Of a DNA stretch of 64,000 bases, positions 37,290 through 48,586 are shown piece by piece. The position numbers and the translations under genes are program-made. Under the pieces are notes generated by a model, which ran no database searches, was not told the origin of the DNA, and saw nothing but the letters and a program-made list of their open reading frames with translations. Source of the DNA: Ramlibacter tataouinensis (GTDB taxonomy: Bacteria > Pseudomonadota > Gammaproteobacteria > Burkholderiales > Burkholderiaceae_C). Location of the stretch: the NCBI RefSeq assembly GCF_027941915.1, contig NZ_CP116009.1, positions 4,030,001 to 4,094,000 of the forward strand. Direction: 5' to 3'. Within the stretch, counting starts at the first letter, position 1. The number at the start of each line of letters is the position of its first letter.

Positions 37290-38618
37290 ATGGTCGCGCA
37301 CGACGCCCTGAACCCCGGCGTGCGCAAGCGCGAGGTGTTCGGCTGGGCGATGTACGACTTCGCCAACTCGGGCTACACCACGGTGGTCATCACCGCGGTG
37401 TTCGCGGCCTACTTCGTCGGTGGCATCGCCGGCAAGGCGCCGTGGGCCACGTTCGCCTGGACGGCGGCGCTGAGCGTGTCGTACGCGATCGTGATGCTCA
37501 CCATGCCCAGCCTCGGTGCGTGGGCCGACCTGCGTGCCGCCAAGAAGCGGCTGCTGGTGCTGGTGACAGCGGGTTGCGTGGTCAGTACCGCTGCCCTGTC
37601 TTTGGCCGGCCCCGGTTCGGTGGCGCTGGCGATGCTGCTGATCATCGTCTCCAACACCTTCTATAGCTACGGCGAATCGCTGACCGGAGCCTTCCTGCCG
37701 GAGCTGGCGCGGCCCGAGGCCATGGGCCGGGTCAGCGGCTGGGGCTGGGGCTTCGGCTACTTCGGCGGCATGCTGGCCCTCGGCATCTGCCTGGCCTATG
37801 TGCTGTGGGCGCAGAAGCAAGGCATCGCAGCCGATCACTTCGTGCCGGTCACCATGCTGCTGACGGCGGCCCTCTACGGCGCGGCTTCGCTGGTCACCTT
37901 CCGCCTGCTGCGCGAACGCGCCCAGCCCAGTGCGCAGGCGCTTCAGCAGGGCGGAGTGCGCGCGTCGCTGCGGCAGTTGCACGCGACGTTCCGGCAGGCG
38001 CGGCGTTTCCGCGACTTCATGTGGCTGCTGGCTTGCCTGGTGTGCTACCAGGGCGGGGTGGCGGTGGCGATCACGCTGGCGGCGATCTATGCCGAACAGG
38101 TGATCGGCTTTCGCCAGCAGGAAACCATGGTGCTGATCTTCGTGCTCAACCTGGCCGCGGCCGGCGGCGCCCTCGCCTGGGGCTACCTGCAGGACCGCAT
38201 CGGCCACAAGCCGGCGCTGGCGCTGACGCTGGTGGGCTGGGTTGCCACCTGCGTGATCGCGGCGGTGACCACCACCAAGGGCGGCTTCTGGTGGGCCGCA
38301 GCCATCGCCGGCCTGTGCATGGGATCGAGCCAGTCGTCCGGCCGCGCGATGGTGGGCATGTTCGCGCCGCGCCGGCAGGCGGCCGAGTTCTTCGGCCTGT
38401 GGTCCTTCGCCGTGCGCCTGGCCAGCATCATCGGGCCCCTGAGCTACGGCGCCATCACCTGGGCCACCGGCGGCAACCAGCGCACCGCCATCCTGTCCAC
38501 CAGCGTGCTGTTCCTGGCCGGGCTGGTGCTGCTGCTGAAGGTCGACGTGCAGCGCGGCCGCCGAGCGGCACTGCAGGCGCAGGATGAAGCGCCGTCCGGG
38601 GAACTGGCGCCCGCCTGA
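37290..38618 (+). CDS. MFS transporter, UMF1/Atg22-like
   Basis: The 442-residue membrane protein has about 12 helices. The start KREVFGWAMYDFANSGYTTVV is the hallmark of the UMF1 (Atg22-like) group of the major facilitator superfamily. SGWGWGFGYFGGMLALG is another group feature, and SSQSSGRAMVGMFAPRRQAAEFFG lies in the second half. Relatives are thought to export amino acids or related solutes, but the substrate here is unknown. It starts immediately after the preceding stop codon. Confidence 0.88.
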   Translation: MVAHDALNPGVRKREVFGWAMYDFANSGYTTVVITAVFAAYFVGGIAGKAPWATFAWTAALSVSYAIVMLTMPSLGAWADLRAAKKRLLVLVTAGCVVSTAALSLAGPGSVALAMLLIIVSNTFYSYGESLTGAFLPELARPEAMGRVSGWGWGFGYFGGMLALGICLAYVLWAQKQGIAADHFVPVTMLLTAALYGAASLVTFRLLRERAQPSAQALQQGGVRASLRQLHATFRQARRFRDFMWLLACLVCYQGGVAVAITLAAIYAEQVIGFRQQETMVLIFVLNLAAAGGALAWGYLQDRIGHKPALALTLVGWVATCVIAAVTTTKGGFWWAAAIAGLCMGSSQSSGRAMVGMFAPRRQAAEFFGLWSFAVRLASIIGPLSYGAITWATGGNQRTAILSTSVLFLAGLVLLLKVDVQRGRRAALQAQDEAPSGELAPA

Positions 38619-38668
38619 ACGGACTCCACCAGGCCTTCCCTGTGGGTCGCCCCCCGTGCAGAGCGGGC

Positions 38669-39658
38669 TCAGTCGATGCGGTGCCGGACGTAGCCGGCGG
38701 CGGGAAACTGCACCAGTTCGAACGCCAGGTCTGCACCGCGCTGGAACGGCGTGGTTCCGTGCCGGCCGCCGTAGAAGCCGTCGGCCAGCAGGCGCGAGAG
38801 GTTGAGGCTGACGCCGACGTAGGCGTCCCTGCGGCGCTCGCCGCCCGGCGTGAACCGGGCCTGGTAGCCGATGCCGACCTCCAGGTAGCGCAGGACCGGA
38901 TGGCGACGAAGCGATTCGAAGCCATCCGCCTTGGCCATCAGCAGGTAACGCTGGCCGGCGTAGTCGCCGAAAGGATCGAAGCGCGACCCGGTGGAGCGCC
39001 GGTAGCCGAAGCGGAAGTCGAACTTCGCGTCCAGTTCCGGCTGATCTTCCATCAGCACGCCCAGGCCGGCTCCGGCGATGTTCATCAGCGCATCTTCCCC
39101 GCTGAACCGCCATTTGCGCGAGAAGCCGTCCAGCACCTCGATGCCGGTGAAGATGCCGATGGTGGTCCAGGCCGCCAGCCGCACCGACTCGTCGGCGCCG
39201 TTGCCGGCGGCCCGGAAGGCCCGGGAGAGCAGGCGCACGCTGGCGTAGTTGGTGAACATGTGACCGAGCTTGTCCGTGCCGCCGTAGTCCGTTCCCCGGC
39301 CGAACCAGCCTTCACCGCGGGTCTTGAAGCCGCCGCCAAAGCCCTGGTCCCACCACTTGGCATGCCCATAGGCCAGGAAGGCCGCACTGCTGGCGCCGAT
39401 GATCAGGGCGTTGCGCTGGTCCAGGTCGAAGCCTGAACGCTCCAGATACGCGAACGGCCCCGCCGCTTTGCCCGGCAGGCTGTCTTCGTCGGCCGCTGCG
39501 ACCGAGCGCCCCGCGATGGCTTCTCCCGGGGCAGGCGCGGCGTCGGGCACCTGGGCATTCGAGGTCGCCGGATAACTCGCCAGCACGCAGCTCGCCGCGA
39601 TGAGCGCCAGGCGGACTACGATCGCTTGATCGGCTGGACGACGGTGGATGGAGGGCAT
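38669..39658 (-). CDS. exported DUF2279/YfiM-like protein
   Basis: The 329-residue product has an N-terminal hydrophobic segment (about 14-33, VVRLALIAASCVLASYPA) that looks like a signal peptide. A middle region reads DQRNALIIGASSAAFLAYGHAKWWDQG, then TDKLGHMFTNYASVRL and GIEVLDGFSRKWRFSGED. This His/Asp pattern matches the DUF2279 (YfiM-like) family, small predicted envelope proteins. The C-terminal half alternates polar and hydrophobic residues and may be beta-rich (YLEVGIGYQARFTPGGERR). I prefer the ATG at 39658 because it places the signal at the start. Function unknown; an envelope location is likely. Confidence 0.7.
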   Translation of the reverse strand: MPSIHRRPADQAIVVRLALIAASCVLASYPATSNAQVPDAAPAPGEAIAGRSVAAADEDSLPGKAAGPFAYLERSGFDLDQRNALIIGASSAAFLAYGHAKWWDQGFGGGFKTRGEGWFGRGTDYGGTDKLGHMFTNYASVRLLSRAFRAAGNGADESVRLAAWTTIGIFTGIEVLDGFSRKWRFSGEDALMNIAGAGLGVLMEDQPELDAKFDFRFGYRRSTGSRFDPFGDYAGQRYLLMAKADGFESLRRHPVLRYLEVGIGYQARFTPGGERRRDAYVGVSLNLSRLLADGFYGGRHGTTPFQRGADLAFELVQFPAAGYVRHRID

Positions 39659-39895
39659 GGGCTCGGTCGCCCAATGTATGGCTTGCGCCGCACCCTGGAG
39701 GCGCACTCAATGCTGATGAGTGGACCTTCTTGCGATTGGTTGCCGGTCGCTCACCGGTCCGGTTGCCGGATCTGCGCGGCCGCGCGCGAACGCGGTGCCC
39801 GGGCGGGGCGAAGGAATCTCGACCTCACACGCCCGGGGCGCAAGACCCAGGGGGCTGCGGATGCGGCCCGCTGCGTGCCGCGAGCCGCCGGCCGC
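39659..39895. other. intergenic region without recognised gene
   Basis: This stretch separates the upstream side of the DUF2279-like gene from the 3' end of the fumarase gene. It is G/C-rich, with no convincing gene, tRNA or terminator, and presumably carries the promoter of the DUF2279-like gene. Confidence 0.4.
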
Positions 39896-41449
39896 TCAGG
39901 CCGCCGCTACCGGGATGCTCTTGAATTCGCCCGTGGCAATGCGCCGGCTCCACTCGGCCGGGCCGGTGACGTGGGCGCTGGTGCCGCCGGCGTCGACGGC
40001 CACGGTCACCGGCATGTCGACCACCTCGAACTCGTAGATGGCTTCCATGCCCAGGTCCTCGAAGCCGACCACGCGGGCCTTCTTGATGGCCTTGGACACC
40101 AGGTAGGCGGCACCGCCCACCGCCATCAGGTACGCGGACTTGTGCTTCTGGATGGCCTGGATCGCTTCCGGCCCGCGCTCGGCCTTGCCGATCATGGCGA
40201 TCAGGCCGGTCTTCTCGAGCATCATCCCGGTGAACTTGTCCATGCGGGTCGCCGTCGTGGGGCCGGCCGGGCCCACGGCCTCTTCGCGCACCGGATCGAC
40301 CGGGCCGACGTAGTAGATCACGCGGTTGGTGAAGTCCACCGGCAGGGGCTCGCCCTTGGCCAGCAGGTCCTGGATGCGCTTGTGCGCGGCGTCGCGGCCG
40401 GTGAGCATCTTGCCGTTCAGCAGCAGGGTGTCGCCGGGCTTCCAGCTCGCGACCTCTTCACGCGTGAGCGTGTCGAGGTTGACGCGCCGGCTCTTGCCGG
40501 TGTCGGGCATCCAGTCGACCTTGGGCCACAGGTCCAGGCTGGGTGGATCCAGGTAGACCGGGCCGGAGCCGTCCAGCACGAAGTGCGCGTGGCGGGTGGC
40601 GGCGCAGTTGGGAATCATGGCGACCGGCTTGCTGGCCGCGTGCGTCGGATACAGCTTGATCTTGACGTCCAGCACGGTGGTCAGGCCGCCCAGGCCCTGC
40701 GCACCGATGCCGAGCGCATTGACCTTCTCGTACAGCTCCAGCCGCAGCTCCTCGACCTGGGTCAGCTTCTCGCCCTTGGCGGCCTTGGCCTGGAGCTGGT
40801 ACATGTCCAGGTCGTCCATCAGGCTTTCCTTGGCCATCAGCGCCGCCTTCTCGGCCGTGCCGCCGATGCCGATGCCCAGCATGCCGGGCGGGCACCAGCC
40901 GGCGCCCATGGTAGGCACGGTCTTGAGCACCCAGTCGACCAGCGAGTCGCTCGGGTTGAGCATCGCCAGCTTGCTCTTGTTCTCGCTGCCGCCGCCCTTG
41001 GCCGCCACGGTCACATCGACGGTGTTGCCGGGCACGATCTCGGTGAAGATCACCGCCGGCGTGTTGTCCTTCGTGTTCTTGCGCGCGAACAGCGGATCGG
41101 CCACCACGCTGGCGCGCAGCGTGTTGTCCGGGTGGTTGTAGCCACGCCGCACGCCTTCGTTGACCGCGTCCTCCAGGCTGCCGCTGAAGCCTTCGAAGCG
41201 CACGTCCATGCCGACCTTGAGGAACACGTTGACGATGCCGGTGTCCTGGCAGATCGGCCGGTGGCCGGTCGCGCTCATCTTGCTGTTGGTCAGGATCTGC
41301 GCGATCGCGTCCTTGGCCGCCGGGCTCTGCTCGCGCTCGTACGCGCGAGCCAGGTGGGCAATGTAGTCGCTCGGGTGGTAGTAGCTGATGTACTGCAGCG
41401 CCGCCGCGATGGATTCGATCAGGTCGGCTTGCTGGATGGTGGTCGGCAT
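39896..41449 (-). CDS. fumA: class I fumarate hydratase (Fe-S)
   Basis: This 517-residue enzyme interconverts fumarate and malate using an oxygen-sensitive 4Fe-4S cluster. It has the class I alpha-part (CQDTGIVNVFLKVGMDVRFEG, AAKGGGSENKSKLAMLNPSD, GAGWCPPGMLGIGIGGTAEK) and the beta-part (NGKMLTGRDAAHKRI, VGPAGPTTATRMDKFT), with three spaced cysteines as cluster ligands. The start MPTTIQQADLIESIA is typical. A heat- and oxygen-stable class II enzyme is encoded 3 kb away on the other strand. Confidence 0.95.
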   Translation of the reverse strand: MPTTIQQADLIESIAAALQYISYYHPSDYIAHLARAYEREQSPAAKDAIAQILTNSKMSATGHRPICQDTGIVNVFLKVGMDVRFEGFSGSLEDAVNEGVRRGYNHPDNTLRASVVADPLFARKNTKDNTPAVIFTEIVPGNTVDVTVAAKGGGSENKSKLAMLNPSDSLVDWVLKTVPTMGAGWCPPGMLGIGIGGTAEKAALMAKESLMDDLDMYQLQAKAAKGEKLTQVEELRLELYEKVNALGIGAQGLGGLTTVLDVKIKLYPTHAASKPVAMIPNCAATRHAHFVLDGSGPVYLDPPSLDLWPKVDWMPDTGKSRRVNLDTLTREEVASWKPGDTLLLNGKMLTGRDAAHKRIQDLLAKGEPLPVDFTNRVIYYVGPVDPVREEAVGPAGPTTATRMDKFTGMMLEKTGLIAMIGKAERGPEAIQAIQKHKSAYLMAVGGAAYLVSKAIKKARVVGFEDLGMEAIYEFEVVDMPVTVAVDAGGTSAHVTGPAEWSRRIATGEFKSIPVAAA

Positions 41450-41589
41450 GGTCTTGGGACGGTGATGCAGGGCTTACCCGCATTATCCCAAACGCAGCTG
41501 AGCCCCCATGGGCGCCAGCCCGTGTCCTGTTTCGCGGCGCGCCGGGCGCACGGTGCGCACGATCCAGGCGGCGCCTGACGGGAACTTCC

Positions 41590-42405
41590 CTAGTGCTTGG
41601 CGGCCATCGGCGCGGAGGCCTTGGCAGCCGGGCCGTCGGCCTGCAGCGTGATGGCGTTGGACGCCAGGTTGCCCAGGCTCATGTACTTCTGGACGATCTC
41701 CAGTTGCCCGCGCGCGTCCCGCTTGAGTACGTAGAGCCCGGTTTCGCTCACCGCACCGCCGCGCAGCATCTCCGAACCGGCGGCGAACAGGTCCGGATGG
41801 TTGCGGATCGTGTTCTCGTGGGCCGTGATCACCGTGTTGGTGCCAGGCTTGATGGGTACTGTGGTGAGCAGCGCCTGCAGGCCATCGCGGAAGGCGGCCT
41901 CGTTGGTCGTGTTAGTCACGGGTGTATGGATCAGGCTGTGGCTGACGACGTCGATGCGGGCAAAGGCCAGTTGCGCCATCTGGCGGGCCCGGCAGATCGG
42001 GGAACTCACCACCGTGCCCACCGGAATGCGTGCAGCCTCGAGGATCTTGCCCACCATCCGGGCCTCGGCCTCGCCGCGGGGTGTCAGGCACACGGCGTCC
42101 TTGTAGAACTGCTGCGAGGCATCCTCGCCGCTCATGGCCTCCCAGACGTCGAACGCGATCACCGAGTCCCATTTCTGCCGCTCCGGATGCCGGAAGTAGA
42201 GGATGAACCCCCCTTCACGCAGCGCTTGCGCGACTTCGAACAAGGATTTGGAGGAAGCTGGCGTGCGGGGTGCCCCGGCGTCGGCGCTGGAAGCGAGCAG
42301 GCCCTGCTCCCGGTTCTCCAGCGACCGCTGCAAGCCGAGAACAACCAGCAGGGAGATGCAGATGCCTCCCAGAAAGGCGATGAAAAGACTGAATCCCCTC
42401 GACAT
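41590..42405 (-). CDS. membrane-anchored histidine phosphatase-family protein
   Basis: The 271-residue protein has a signal anchor at about 5-24, then a histidine-phosphatase domain. It shows the phospho-acceptor segment GGFILYFRHPERQKWD, the CLTPRGEAEARMVGKIL helix, SPICRARQMAQLAF, and a second His in VITAHENTIR. The usual RHG is RHP here, as in a group of exported bacterial members. It likely acts in the periplasm on an unknown phosphorylated substrate. AGGAGGG gives it a strong ribosome site. Confidence 0.8.
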   Translation of the reverse strand: MSRGFSLFIAFLGGICISLLVVLGLQRSLENREQGLLASSADAGAPRTPASSKSLFEVAQALREGGFILYFRHPERQKWDSVIAFDVWEAMSGEDASQQFYKDAVCLTPRGEAEARMVGKILEAARIPVGTVVSSPICRARQMAQLAFARIDVVSHSLIHTPVTNTTNEAAFRDGLQALLTTVPIKPGTNTVITAHENTIRNHPDLFAAGSEMLRGGAVSETGLYVLKRDARGQLEIVQKYMSLGNLASNAITLQADGPAAKASAPMAAKH

Positions 42406-42439
42406 GAAACCCTCCTGTGTTGGGAGGGGAGTGTACGGT

Positions 42440-42645
42440 TCAGCTGCCGACGTGCACAGGGCCGTCTTTCTGTTGTTGCATCGGGTTGATGCTGACGCCG
42501 ATGGCGCCGGCCTTCCAGCACCCGACCAGGCTGGAACGGGAAGAAGCCGACGATCCGCTGGTTCTTCTCGAGGACCGGGACATGGACGTCCTCGCGCACT
42601 TCGGCAACCGCGCGCCCCGTCGCAGCGATGAACGGGTTCGGCTTG
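42440..42645 (-). pseudogene. GNAT/CelD-type acetyltransferase fragment
   Basis: On the minus strand one frame reads [18 protein letters not shown], then [19 protein letters not shown], very like the N-terminal part of CelD-type GNAT acetyltransferases. The similarity then moves to another frame reading [19 protein letters not shown], so there is a frameshift near 42530. The rest of the gene is missing. It lies between the chemotaxis-type gene and the phosphatase gene and looks like the remains of a deleted gene. Family assignment is from memory of the motif. Confidence 0.5.
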
Positions 42646-42678
42646 TGCGGCAGCGGGCGGGTGCGCGCTGCCGCACCG

Positions 42679-44286
42679 TCAGTGGCTGCTGGCCAGCCGG
42701 GCCAGGGTGCCGGCAGCGGGCGGTGCACGGCGGCTGTCCACCGCCGACAGGGACGAGGCCCCGCTGTCCTCGGTGCTCGAGTAGATGCCGCAGCCCAGGA
42801 CGACGCGGTCCACCACCTCGACATAGACCGACTTGGGTTCGATCCGCCCCGTGCGGGGGTTGAGGATCTTGAAGTCGGTCCAGCCCGATCCATGCTGGCG
42901 CGCCAGGTTCAGGATGTCGTGGCCGTACAGCCGGCCGTCGGCGTCGCGCAGGTCCACGCCGGAGGTGCCGACCAGGCTCAGGTCGGGCGCGTAGGCGAGC
43001 CGCTTGCCGTCGGCCAGGTCCAGCGCAAAGATGTAGTACTCGCCCCTGACGAAACGGCCGCGGTGGTCGTTGAAGTCGGCGCAGGCGCGCTGGGCCCCCA
43101 ACTTTCGCAGGTGCGCCACCGCTTCCTTGACCATGGACACGACCTTGCCGCGCTCGGCACCCCGGTCCAGCTTGAAGCGGCTGACCACGTCCAGCAGCTG
43201 GGCGGCCTCGTGCTCGAACGATGCCGCGGCGGCACTGGCTTCCTCCACCAGGGTGGCGTTCTGCTGGTTGGCCGAATCGATCTGCACCACGGCCTGGTTG
43301 ATCGCCTCCACGCCCGCGCGCTGCTCGGCCGAGGCCATGGCGATGCCGGCGATCACGTCGCTGACGTCCTTGACGCAGCCGACCACGTCCATCAGGGTGC
43401 CTTCGGCGGCACCGACCATCCTGCGGCCCTGTTCCACGCTGCCGACCGAGTCGGCGATCAGGCCCTTGATCTCCTTGGCGGCGGCCGCGCTGCGCTGGGC
43501 CAGGTTGCGCACCTCGGTGGCCACCACGGCAAAACCGCGGCCCTGTTCGCCGGCGCGCGCCGCCTCCACCGCCGCATTGAGCGCCAGGATGTTGGTCTGG
43601 AAGGCAATGCCTTCCACCGTGGACAGGATGTCGCCGACGCGGCGCGCGCTCTCGTCGATCTGGCGCATGGTGGCCGCCAGTTGCTGCATCTGGGTCGCGG
43701 CCTTGCCGGCCACCTCGCGGGCCCCGGTGGCCAGTTCGCTGGCGCGGGAGCAGTCGCTGGCGTTCTGCTGCGCGCTGGCCGCCAGCTCCTCCATCCCCGA
43801 GGCCGTCTGCTCCAGCGAAGCGGCCTGGGCCTGGGTGCGTTGCGCGAGGTGATGGTTGCCCTCGGCGATGTCGCGCGCCGACAGCACGATGCCCTCGGCG
43901 CTGGCGCGCACCTGGCGCACGATCTCGGCCAGCCGGTCGTTCATCTTCAGGATGGCCGCCCAGAGCTGGGACGAGTCGTTGTTGGTGGAGTCCTCGCCCA
44001 TGCTCTCGCGGCTGTTGACCAGCTCGCCGGCGGACACCCGCTCGGTCATGCGGATCAGGCGGCTGACGCCGGACGTCATGTAGGCGTAGACGGAAGCCTG
44101 CATGTAGAGGCCGGCGAGAGCGAACAGGGTGGCCAGCGGCAGCAGGACGCCGGAGGGTCCGCCCAGGGCCGCCGCCAGCCCGAGCAGCACGGCGACGACG
44201 AACAGGCCGCCGGCCAGTGCAAAGCCGACCAGGAAGCTCACGCGCTTGAGCACGCTGAACGCGGGTGTCAACAACCACTTCGGCAT
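42679..44286 (-). CDS. MCP-type signalling protein with C-terminal Cache domain
   Basis: The 535-residue protein has two adjacent helices (about 16-42 and 46-68) with almost no periplasmic loop. A HAMP-like segment and a full methyl-accepting signalling domain follow (hairpin tip with [23 protein letters not shown]). After it comes a C-terminal domain (about 395-500; [21 protein letters not shown] ... [20 protein letters not shown]) resembling a single Cache domain. Cache domains usually sit outside the cell before the membrane helices; here the domain would be cytoplasmic. The ATG at 44286 follows GAGG. It probably senses an internal ligand and signals to a CheA kinase. Confidence 0.88.
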   Translation of the reverse strand: MPKWLLTPAFSVLKRVSFLVGFALAGGLFVVAVLLGLAAALGGPSGVLLPLATLFALAGLYMQASVYAYMTSGVSRLIRMTERVSAGELVNSRESMGEDSTNNDSSQLWAAILKMNDRLAEIVRQVRASAEGIVLSARDIAEGNHHLAQRTQAQAASLEQTASGMEELAASAQQNASDCSRASELATGAREVAGKAATQMQQLAATMRQIDESARRVGDILSTVEGIAFQTNILALNAAVEAARAGEQGRGFAVVATEVRNLAQRSAAAAKEIKGLIADSVGSVEQGRRMVGAAEGTLMDVVGCVKDVSDVIAGIAMASAEQRAGVEAINQAVVQIDSANQQNATLVEEASAAAASFEHEAAQLLDVVSRFKLDRGAERGKVVSMVKEAVAHLRKLGAQRACADFNDHRGRFVRGEYYIFALDLADGKRLAYAPDLSLVGTSGVDLRDADGRLYGHDILNLARQHGSGWTDFKILNPRTGRIEPKSVYVEVVDRVVLGCGIYSSTEDSGASSLSAVDSRRAPPAAGTLARLASSH

Positions 44287-44496
44287 CGGAGCCTCCTCGT
44301 CCGTGGCGCCGCCGACCAGCTGGCGGCGCACTGCGGAGCCATCTTATGCCGGTGCCGGCGGACTCATCAAGGCGGTTGGCCCCGAGGATCGAACCGGCGG
44401 TGCTGCCCGGCTGCCCGTCGGCGACGCAGGGCGCAAGGACGGTCCACGAGCTGCGGCCCTATGCTACGGTGCACCTGTAACCGGAGCGACAACGGC

Positions 44497-45885
44497 ATGA
44501 ACCAGCGCACCGAACGCGACACCTTCGGTCCCATCGAGGTCCCGGCGGACCGGCTGTGGGGCGCCCAGACGCAGCGCTCGCTGCAGAACTTCGCCATCTC
44601 CGGCGAGCGCCAGCCGCGCGAGATCATCCGGGCGCTGGTGCAGGTCAAGCGCGCCTGCGCGATCGTCAACCGCGAGCTGGGGCTGCTGGACGAGCGCAAG
44701 GCGGCCGCTATCGTGGCCGCGGCCGACGAAGTGCTGGCCGGCGGCCACGAGGCCGAGTTCCCGCTGGTGGTCTGGCAAACCGGCTCCGGTACCCAGACCA
44801 ACATGAACGTCAACGAGGTGCTGGCCAATCGCGCCAGCGAGTTGCTGGGCGGGCCGCGCGGCGACGGCCGGCTGGTGCACCCGAACGACGAGGTCAATCG
44901 CAGCCAGTCGTCCAACGATGTGTTCCCGACCGCGATGCACGTGGCGGCGACGGAGGCCCTGCGCAACCGCTTGCTGCCGGCCCTGGTGCGGCTGCAGGCC
45001 ACGCTGCAAGGCAAGAGCGAGGCCTTCGCCGGTATCGTCAAGATCGGCCGCACGCACCTGCAGGACGCGACGCCGCTGACGCTGGGCCAGGAGTTCTCCG
45101 GCTACGTGGCCCAGTTGCAGCAGGCAGGCCGGCACGTGGAGGCGTCGCTGCCGCACCTGTGCGAACTGGCGCTGGGGGGTACCGCGGTGGGCACCGGGCT
45201 GAACGCCCCGGCCGGCTATGCCGACAAGGTTGCGCAGGAGCTGGCGCGCCTGACCGGCTTGCCCTTCGTCAGCGCGCCCAACAAGTTCGAGGTCATGGCG
45301 GCGGCCGACGCGCTGGTGCACGCGCACGGCGCGCTCAAGGGCCTGGCGGCCAGCCTGATGAAGATCGCCAACGACGTGCGCTGGCTGGCCAGCGGCCCGC
45401 GCAGCGGCATCGGCGAACTGTCGATCCCGGAGAACGAACCGGGTTCGTCGATCATGCCCGGCAAGGTCAACCCGACCCAGAGCGAAGCCGTCACCATGCT
45501 GTGCTGCCAGGTGTTCGGCAACGACGTGGCGATCAACGTCGGCGGCGCCTCGGGCAACTTCGAGCTGAACGTGTTCCGGCCGATGATCGCGCACAACTTC
45601 CTGCAGAGCGTGCGCCTGCTGGCCGACGGCATGGACAGCTTCAACGACCACTGCGCCGTGGGCATCGAGCCCAACCGCGAGCGCATCGCGGAGCTGGTGG
45701 GCCGCTCGCTGATGCTGGTCACGGCCCTCAACCCGCACATCGGCTACGACAAGGCCGCGCAGATCGCCAAGAAGGCGCACCAGGAAGGCAGGACGCTGCG
45801 CGAGGCGGCGATCGCCAGCGGCCATGTGACCGCCGAGCAGTTCGACCGGTGGGTGCGGCCGGAGGACATGGTCGGGCCCCAATGA
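44497..45885 (+). CDS. fumC: class II fumarate hydratase
   Basis: This 462-residue, iron-free, stable fumarase is of the aspartase/fumarase superfamily. The superfamily signature [13 protein letters not shown] is intact, and the active-site segments [21 protein letters not shown] and [16 protein letters not shown] are all present. The ATG at 44497 gives the normal start [28 protein letters not shown] (segment by segment as in E. coli FumC). It is convergent with rpoD, with hairpin terminators between. Confidence 0.96.
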   Translation: MNQRTERDTFGPIEVPADRLWGAQTQRSLQNFAISGERQPREIIRALVQVKRACAIVNRELGLLDERKAAAIVAAADEVLAGGHEAEFPLVVWQTGSGTQTNMNVNEVLANRASELLGGPRGDGRLVHPNDEVNRSQSSNDVFPTAMHVAATEALRNRLLPALVRLQATLQGKSEAFAGIVKIGRTHLQDATPLTLGQEFSGYVAQLQQAGRHVEASLPHLCELALGGTAVGTGLNAPAGYADKVAQELARLTGLPFVSAPNKFEVMAAADALVHAHGALKGLAASLMKIANDVRWLASGPRSGIGELSIPENEPGSSIMPGKVNPTQSEAVTMLCCQVFGNDVAINVGGASGNFELNVFRPMIAHNFLQSVRLLADGMDSFNDHCAVGIEPNRERIAELVGRSLMLVTALNPHIGYDKAAQIAKKAHQEGRTLREAAIASGHVTAEQFDRWVRPEDMVGPQ

Positions 45886-45888
45886 AAA

Positions 45889-45907
45889 CGCGCCCGGGAA
45901 GGGCGCG
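45889..45907 (+). terminator. hairpin after fumC
   Basis: CGCGCCC-GGGAA-GGGCGCG forms a 7-bp stem four bases after the fumC stop, followed by CCAAAAGG. It is a plausible but T-poor terminator for fumC. Confidence 0.5.
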
Positions 45908-45916
45908 CCAAAAGGA

Positions 45917-45938
45917 CAAGGGGCCGCGCGGCCCCTTG
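45917..45938 (-). terminator. intrinsic terminator of rpoD
   Basis: CAAGGGGCC-GCGC-GGCCCCTTG is a perfect 9-bp stem. Read on the minus strand it is followed by TCCTTTT, so it most likely ends rpoD transcripts. Confidence 0.7.
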
Positions 45939-45951
45939 CCTGCTTCTTCGC

Positions 45952-48327
<2,376 letters not shown>

Positions 48328-48545
48328 GGACACCTCAGGACGTCACGATAAGGATGCGCCACAAACTACCCGGCGCGGGCGACAGGCCGCCACGCGGGCG
48401 CGGTCGGCCATGGCTGGGCAAGATGGGTGGGCGAACATTTGGAATGCAGTCCTTGCGGTGTGATGGCGCTGTCGTGATCGCATCGGATGCACGGTCGGCC
48501 GGGCCCGGAGGTGCTGCTGTCGCTCTTGCCGCTAGCAAACCCTAA

Positions 48546-48586
48546 ATTATACCGCCGCAGCCGGATTTCAAGCCCGCAATTTCAAG
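48546..48586 (-). promoter_or_regulatory. rpoD promoter region
   Basis: Reading the minus strand, a perfect -10 TATAAT (48551-48546) is preceded by two copies of CTTGAAAT (48586-48579 and 48572-48565), the first overlapping the dnaG stop. CTTGAAA is the sigma-32 -35 core, so a heat-shock-responsive or dual promoter is possible. The leader to the rpoD start is about 210 bases with no gene in it. Confidence 0.5.
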
